Source: Rutidosis leptorrhynchoides
Taxonomy: Eukaryota > Streptophyta > Magnoliopsida > Asterales > Asteraceae
Direction of reading: 5' to 3'
Assembly: GCF_046630445.1 (NCBI RefSeq)
Contig: NC_092339.1
Span: 52,079,501-52,143,500, forward strand
Length of the DNA stretch: 64,000 bases
Made by a program: the position numbers and the translations under genes. This document shows, in pieces, positions 56,870-64,000 of this stretch. The notes under the pieces were generated by a model. It saw only the letters and a list, made by a program, of their open reading frames with translations, was not told the DNA's origin and searched no databases. Every line of letters begins with the position of its first letter. Positions within the stretch are counted from its first letter, which is position 1.

Positions 56870-59800
56870 GTACCTACCCGTTAAAGAAATTTCGTCCCCG
56901 AAATTTGATAGAGGTCGTCATGACTAACAATGAGAATGTTATTATAACGATTATAGAGTTTTATCATGTTCAAGAAGAATGGATAAAATAATTCGATTAC
57001 TCGAAGCGTGTTAGTGAAGTTATCGTAAATGAATGAAATAAAATAATAGTGATTCGTCGTATCTTTTGACGTCATCACGATTGATCTCTGAAAAGAAAAT
57101 CTTTGTAATCTATATTGGATTTGATTATTCGGCGATTAAGGAAATTATGATCCTCTTCGAATTAATGCGATAATCCATTTTGATTTCTCTGTCAGATATT
57201 TCACTATAAATCCACCTCATTTATTTTCTTACAACTCACACCTTCTCAACTCATATTTTAAAGTATTTGTCAATATGCTTCATCCAGTGTTGATTCTTGA
57301 TATACTCCTCACTTTCATATCTGTCGCTCTTCTTTTTCATCTGCCTCCGGAAGAATCTATATACTTCTACTATACTCTTGGTTTTATAGTGTTTTTAGTT
57401 CTCCCGTGTCTTTATATTGCTATATGCATTGATATATACGGTTTATGATTTCTGAGTTGTTGTTGGGTTTTATATCTTCCCTTATATTTTAAAGTCCTTG
57501 CTTCTTCTATAATCATTGTCATCCACAGTTAATGCTCTCTTCTATTTGCTATGATTTATACTCCCATTTCTAGTTCGGAGCTTTGTCCTTTCGTTTCTGC
57601 TTCTTGCGATTAAGCACCGATTGTAATGGTCCAGAATTCGCAGATATAAATTTCGGAATGAACATTGTTAATGTTCTAGGAAGGAAATTGTAATGGCACG
57701 ATCTTGACTTGTCAAATTACCAGAATACATCGGAAAAGGCCGAATCATCAAGAAATATTTTCTTGATATTTAGAGATCAAAGAGAATACAAGAGTCGTGT
57801 AACATAGCACATGATGATGTTATGATCTGTGAATCATCATGTTCTATTTAGAAACTCAACATGAATTACTGTAATATAATCACGTTGATCAAGTGTCATT
57901 ATATTATACTAACTCATGCTTCAGCTCCCAACACTTCTTCAAGAATATTCCTATTTTAAACTCGAATGTTTCAGAATTTAGAAACTAAAATAGTTTCTTT
58001 TATGATATAATACAGATAGCGCGAAGAGGTAAATGATTTCAGATAAGAATAATTATAAAAATATCTTCAGAAGTATGGATGATATTTATAATGAAAGATA
58101 CGATGATATCTTAGAATGTCTAATATCAGAGGATGATGAAGGATATTGTCCGTAGGGGTTTAGAGTCAGGAGCAAGGTATTCGTTAATGACTTCAGCAAG
58201 TACTGAATCATTTGGATTCTTTGAAGGCAGGTTCAGCCTTTGTGATTTGTCCACAGCCTCCTTCATACTTTGCTCAATCCGTTTTTTAATTCCAAAGCTT
58301 CTCTTTTTCTGAGCTTTGCCAATATACTATCCTTTATCATCCAACTTTTTACTGTTAAGGTCGTTTACAGTTTTTGCTGCTTCATCAGCATTTTTCAAAA
58401 TTTTGAGAACTGGTTCGCAGTTTAGGGTGTTTTTCATAAATTTCTCATTCAAAGAATGTAAGTCTTGGAGGTAGACGTTGTGTGTATATGTAATTGTTGA
58501 TGTAGACATGCTGTGAGGTTTCAAAATACTGATTGCTGATTCTCAGTAATTGGTATGGCAATTCTTGTTATAAGGTACGAATGAGTATATGATAGGGTTT
58601 CGATAATTATAATGATTTTTTTTTTTGGAAAGTCAAAGATCAGTGTAGTTGTTTGTAAGTTTATTGCTAATGTGGTGAATATAAACGATTCCCCGGTAAC
58701 GTTGGCGAAAGGGCAACGTATCTATCGAGGTTATAATAAGACTGTTTTGATTGAGAAGTCGAAGTTGACTTGCTGGAGCTGTGACAAAACTGTCTATTTT
58801 GAAACGGAATTGAAAAGTTATTTTAGCTAGTAAATGCCAAAGGGTCTAACACGGATACGTGTCGAACTATGACTTGGGTTTTGAGAGTTTTTCAGGTGTA
58901 TAACTGTGGGTAACATGTGGTTGGATCATCATCTCGATTGTTCCTTAGTTGAAGTGTCTTTAGGAATTTCGAAGGGTTTGAGCACATATTGTAATCGTTA
59001 ATACATATGATGTTCAAACACAGTTTTGAAGTCAAAAAATAGCTTTGAAAGATATAGGAATCTAAGAGTGATGATACTGGTTATATTTCGAATTGAATTA
59101 TGCGATTTCAAAATCAGAATATGTAATTGAACTTGAATGAGTATGATTGTTTTGATTTATATGAAAGAATGGATATTGTTGTGAAAGTATGGAGTATAGT
59201 TGATGATTGCTGAATCAGTTTCGAAAAATGTAATCTATTAATTGTGAATTTATATATCTCTTGGGTATTACCTACCCGTTAAAAAAATTTCACAATTAAT
59301 ATTTTGTACAAAAGAAGTTTATTACAGTCTTTATGAAAATATATGTGTATCTTTTCTTTAGATGTAATATAGATTTAATGAGTTAATATTAAATTAAACT
59401 CATTTGTTTTATGGTTGGAACTAGAATTGAGTAATCCCTAAAACTTTATAAATTGCATAAGTATTTCTTCAATAATATTGAAATTATGAATCATTACTTT
59501 GTTATTTGTTGGTTTTCGTGAAATTCTTGTGAACTTCGCAAGGTACGAATGATGTTATTTGAAAAGTTTCGAGTACATCGATGATGAAAGTGTAAAATAA
59601 AACATATATTCGAATAATACACTTGATTTATTATGAATTGGATTTTTATTGAATTGAGACAGAGATTGAAATTAACGATGGTTAAGTTGTGGACGAAGGA
59701 CGTACATCATTGCATATTTGTAATATGAATTAACTGAGTAGTTAAGATTCACACATAATAGCTTAGTACGGGAAGATTTATTATGGTTTAAAAATTTATA

Positions 59801-61149
59801 CATATAAAATATACATATAAATCTTTCGATTGGAAATGAGTTAATACTTCATAACTCGTTGATACAATATATTTGTTGTTGATTCGTAATGATGTCCACA
59901 ATGATTCTTGAACTGACAGAGTTTGTGATGTTACAGGTGCTATTGATTCTGACGATACTGATGGCACTGGCTGTGTTGATGATGCTACAGTCCTATTGAT
60001 GCTGTTCGTAAAACAATTCTAGCTTGTAAATCGTACACCATTTTTGATCAAAGTTTCTACTCTACCATCTCCGTTCACTCATCCGATTTACGGTCAGAAT
60101 TAAATAATCTCTAAGATTTTGGAGATTACATAACTGCCGCAGAGATATCTCTTCAATGAAGTTTATGAATTAATACTTCATCGTTTATTGTTGTTGATAT
60201 TCCTGGATATTTACAGGGCGTATGACGTTGATGTTTGAAATACAGATTGTGATGTTGCGGTGTGGGATGTAGATGTTATTGTTGGTGGTGGTGATGGTAC
60301 TGTTGGTGTTGCTGATGGTGGTACTGTTTATGCTGCTGGTGGTGCTGCTGGTATTTGTAACCTTTGCACCATATTCTCCAAAGCCACTAGCCGAGCGCGA
60401 AGCTCGTTGACTTCTTCTATTACACCGGGATGATTGTCGGTTCGGACGAGCGGATAAATAAAATCTAGAATTTGGTGTAGTATGTAATCGTGACGAGATA
60501 CTCTAGAAATAAGAGAGAAAATGGTGTTTCGGATAGGTTCGCCGGTAAGTGTTTCAGGTTCTTCGCCAAGAGGGCAATGTGGTGGATGGAAGGATCACTT
60601 TCTTCTTGTCTCCAATGATTAAGGAGGCTACGAACCCATCCCCAATTCATCCAGAATAGATGATGAATAATTGGTTGATCCATTCCGGTCACATTGCTTT
60701 CGGAACTTGAGTGGGATTCCATTTCGGAATCCGAGGGACTTGAACTAATGACGAATTCCATTTCGTACGATTGAATAAAGAATTTTTTGATATGAAATGA
60801 TTTTCCGGCTATCGGGTGGTATTCTAATTATATAGAGCAAAAGGTTTCGTAGATTACGGAGGAATTTACGGAATATGTCAGGCAAAGTTTACAGTAACAG
60901 ATACGCTAAGATATGAATTAGCAGATACGCTAAGATATGAATTTTGTCTATACACTACTCATGCAATCAATGCAATAAGATGTGTCTAGACTAAGAATGA
61001 TAAGCAGGTAATTTCCGACAAAAATGATGAGCAAAACTTTTGACATGCAGACACGGTCGAAGTCCAGACTCACTAATGCATCCTAACGACTATCAGTTAG
61101 ACACACTAATGCAGACCTGGTTCGCTAAGACCACCGCTCTGATACCAAC
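56870..61149 (-). other. LARD internal region without gag-pol
   Basis: No gag, protease, reverse transcriptase or integrase is recognisable on either strand. At about 60380-60761 (minus) there is a degenerate coding relic beginning MEFVISSSPSDSEM, with a heptad-like stretch (NELRARLVALENMVQRL), in the same position as the small pre-gag ORF of the gypsy at 24137. The 'tacctacccgttaaa' motif beside the LTR at 56871 recurs internally near 59270. The rest appears non-coding. Confidence 0.7.
61131..61147 (-). other. LARD primer binding site (tRNA-Met)
   Basis: Minus-strand TGGTATCAGAGCGGTGG, two bases from the 5' LTR. Confidence 0.9.
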
Positions 61150-63287
61150 TGAAAGGACCCGTTCATATACATTATAAACGATTCACAATAGTTGATTACA
61201 TCGCGAGGTATTTGACCTCTATATGATACATTTTACAAACATTACATTCGTTTTTAAAAGACAAACTTTCTTTACAACGAAAGTTGACGGCATGCACACC
61301 ATTTCATAATACATCCAACTATAATTTGGCTTAATAATAATCTTGATGAACTCAATGACTCGAATGCAACGTCTTTCAAAATATGCCATGAATGACTCCA
61401 AGTAATATCCTTAAAATGAGCTAATGCACAGCGGAAGATTTCTTTAATACCTGAGAATAAACATGCTTTAAAGTGTCAACCAAAAGGTTGGTGAGTTCAT
61501 AGGTTTATCATAACAATCATTTCAATATATTAATAGACCACAAGATTTCCGTTTATAAATATATGTACACTCGCAAGTGTATAAAAGTATTCTATAAGTT
61601 GTAGGCACCCGGTAACAAGCCTTAACGTTCATGTTTTACCCTCTGAAGTACACCAGATCAGGTGTGTTTAAAATAACCTCGAAGTACTAAAGCATCCCAT
61701 AGTCAGGATGGGGTTTGTCAGGCCCAATAGATCTATCTTTAGGATTCGCGTCTACCGTACATAGACAAGTAGTTTAATGTTACCAAGCTAAGGGTATATT
61801 TCTTGTTTAAACCCACGTAGAATTAGTTTTAGTACTTGTGCCTATTTCGTAAAACATTTATAAAAATAGCGCATGTATTCTCAGTCCCAAAAATATATAT
61901 AAAAGGGAGCAAATGAAACTCACAATACTGTATTTCGTAGTAAAAATACATATAACGTCATTTAACAAGTGCAAGGTTGGCCTCGGATTCACGAACGTAT
62001 CAATATTGAGATTCAATATTGCAGGAAAGTACGTAGACGCAATGGAGATGATAAACACTAGATTGACCTCACGAGCATACCCATGAACCATACCCATCAC
62101 CTCCATAGCTATAACCCATAATTTCCTTAGCTTCGACTCATTCAAAAAAACTATTTTGAAATCACTTGGACAGCACTCCATCGTAATATTTTATGTATAC
62201 TAATAATATCATGAAATAATATAGAGCAAATATATATATTTATATATATAAATCGATTGAGAGAGTTTAGAGAAATATATTTTCAAGTTTCTATGAAATA
62301 ATGAAACCTACTGAATTCTATTTATAATAGATTTTTGAATTATTAAAGTGAATTATTAAAGTATGAATTATTAAAGTGAATTATTAAAGTATGAATTATT
62401 AAAGTGAATTATTAAAGTATGAATTATTAAAGCTAATTATTAAAGTATGAATTATTAAAGTGAATTATTAAAGTATGAATTATTAAAGTGAATTATTAAA
62501 GTATGAATTATTAAAGTGAATTATTAAAGTTAAAGTAAAGTAAAAGTAAAGTAAAGGTAAAGTTAAAGTATAGTAAAATTATAAAAACTATGTATGTATA
62601 ATACGCGTATAAATATATATAATATTAATTTAAATCGTTATATATATTTAATGAAATAAAATATAAATATCGTTATATTTATTATACTGGTTAAGTAATG
62701 AGTTGTCAAAAGTGATTCTAGATATTTATAAAAGTTATATACGTTTTAATAATAAAGTTCTTTTTAAACTGAAAACGTCTTTGTACGTTTGAAAATAGAT
62801 TAATAGAATATTATGGAAACTAATTCTCCACTAACTTTTGTCTAACTTTCGTAAATGACACTTTTTGTTTTTATTTATAAATAGCTTTACAAATTATTCT
62901 GAATATCGTTAAGAGGAATAGATTTTCTCAAATCATAGTGGACCTCTCAACAGAGACTTGTAATCATAATTCAATGTTTCTGATAATTCAATCATTTAAT
63001 ATATTTTTTTTATTTCGTCAAAAATCATATTGAAACAAATACGTTCGTGTAAAGTATTATACGTTTAATACTTTATTAATATTCTCAAGTTATAATATAT
63101 ATATATACATATACATATCTATTTATATATAACGGTTCGTGAATCGTCGGAATTTGGTCGAGGTTATAATGAATGTATGAACACAGTTTAAAATTCTTGA
63201 GATTTAACTTAACAAACTTTGCTTATCGTGTCGGAATAATATAAAGATTAAAGTTTAAATTTGGCCGAAAATTTCCGGGTCGTCACA
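61150..63287 (-). repeat. LARD 5' LTR
   Basis: 2138-bp partner of 54732-56869, same length, about ten visible differences. The 28-bp repeat array is at 62335-62530. Confidence 0.9.
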
Positions 63288-64000
63288 GTATACACTGGGT
63301 CGTGGATTGATTCAAGATAATATTTATCAATTTATTTCTGTACATATAACTGTGGACAACTAGTTGTAGGTTACTAACGAGGACAGCTGACTTAATAAAC
63401 TTAAAACATCAAAATATATTAAAAGTGTTGTAAATATATTTTAAACATACTTTGATATATATGTATATATTGTTATAGGTTCGTGAATCAACCAGTGGCC
63501 AAGTCTTACTTCCCGACGAAGTAAAAAATCTGTGAATGTGAATTATAGTCCCACTTTTAAAATCTAATATTTTTGGGATGAGAATACATGCAGGTTTTAT
63601 AAATGATTTACAAAATAGACACAAGTACGTGAAACTACATTCTATGGTTGAATTATCGAAATCGAATATGCCCCTTTTTATTAAGTCTGGTAATCTAAGA
63701 ATTAGGGAACAGACACCCTAATTGACGCGAATCCTAAAGATAGATCTATTGGGCCTAACAAACCCCATCCAAAGTACCGGATGCTTTAGTACTTCGAAAT
63801 TTATATCATATCCGAAGGGAGTCCCGGAATGAGGGGGATATTCTTATATATATGCATCTTGTTAATGTCGGTTACCAGGTGTTCACCATATGAATGATTT
63901 TTATCTCTATGTATGGGATGTGTATTGAAATATGAAATCTTGTGGTCTATTGTTACGATTTGATATATATAGGTTAAACCTATAACTCACCAACATTTTT
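63288..64000 (+). repeat. LTR family X, second plus-strand copy, right part
   Basis: Resumes X after the LARD and matches 10836-11545 of the first copy. About 375 bp of X should remain beyond the window end. Confidence 0.82.

Larger units (their letters stand above)
54732..63287 (-). mobile_element. Non-autonomous LTR element (LARD-like, 8.6 kb)
   Basis: Two 2138-bp LTRs flank a 4.28-kb interior with no gag-pol. Target duplication gtata at 54727-54731 and 63288-63292, with the empty site in the first X copy near 10840. About ten LTR differences over 2138 bp by eye suggest an age of roughly 0.2 million years. A tRNA-Met primer site and a Tekay-like polypurine region are present. Mobilisation would need proteins from a related gypsy element. 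Confidence 0.88.

Noticed and set aside
58612-58830. 72-aa frame in LARD interior
   Set aside because: No domain, no context, and surrounding sequence is non-coding.
60240-60360. Trinucleotide-rich stretch as a host coding repeat
   Set aside because: It lies in the LARD interior beside a degenerate leader relic; no host gene context.

Overview
This window is transposon-rich nuclear DNA from a flowering plant. It is AT-rich, has plant-type GT-AG introns, and carries several Ty1/copia and Ty3/gypsy LTR elements primed by tRNA-Met, hAT-type MITEs, an L1-type LINE tail and plant telomere-like TTTAGGG motifs. The LTR families and the kinase family look like those of Asteraceae (daisy family); that placement is inference from memory, not a search result. 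There is one apparently functional host gene and one host pseudogene present in two copies. Nearly everything else is repeats.

Layout. 1-11919: a ~3.2 kb LTR family ('X') in two opposed, nested copies; the plus-strand copy was later split by a very young copia element (Copia-1, 2629-10668). 11920-12794: the 3' end of a LINE interrupted by X. 12963-17345: a solo LTR with a 5-bp target duplication; inside it sit two terminal-inverted-repeat elements with a shared telomere-like core, each next to a (TA)n tract. 17346-20828: importin-alpha gene fragments carrying two hAT MITEs. 20829-32832: a Tekay-like chromodomain gypsy element. 33079-42886: a Sirevirus-like copia with a large extra ORF. 42887-43534: the 5' end of a kinase gene, broken off. 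43853-45890: the second copy of the importin/kinase-5' segment. 45804-49666: the main gene. 49667-50576: a copia remnant and a CACTA-like end. 50577-52558: a third copia, cut by another X copy (52559 to the window end), which itself hosts a non-autonomous LTR element (54732-63287).

The most notable object is the 45804-49666 gene. It joins a complete, canonical receptor-like cytoplasmic Ser/Thr kinase domain (exon 1, 312 aa) in frame to a DGK5-like diacylglycerol kinase module (11 exons, 400 aa). I followed the frame by hand through all 11 introns and met no stop or frameshift (predicted 712 aa). The protein kinase half keeps every catalytic motif. The lipid kinase half has lost the key glycine of GGDGT and has an altered LGTGN-type motif, and it lacks two internal segments. 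It therefore looks like a pseudo-enzyme lipid-kinase fold attached to a live protein kinase. Whether it is transcribed as one mRNA cannot be seen from sequence alone.

The region's history can be partly read. A ~2.0 kb segment (importin-alpha 3' end, intergenic DNA and the kinase 5' end) was tandemly duplicated. The left copy then took in two MITEs, a 12 kb gypsy and a 9.8 kb copia, growing to ~24.8 kb, while the right copy kept the intact kinase.
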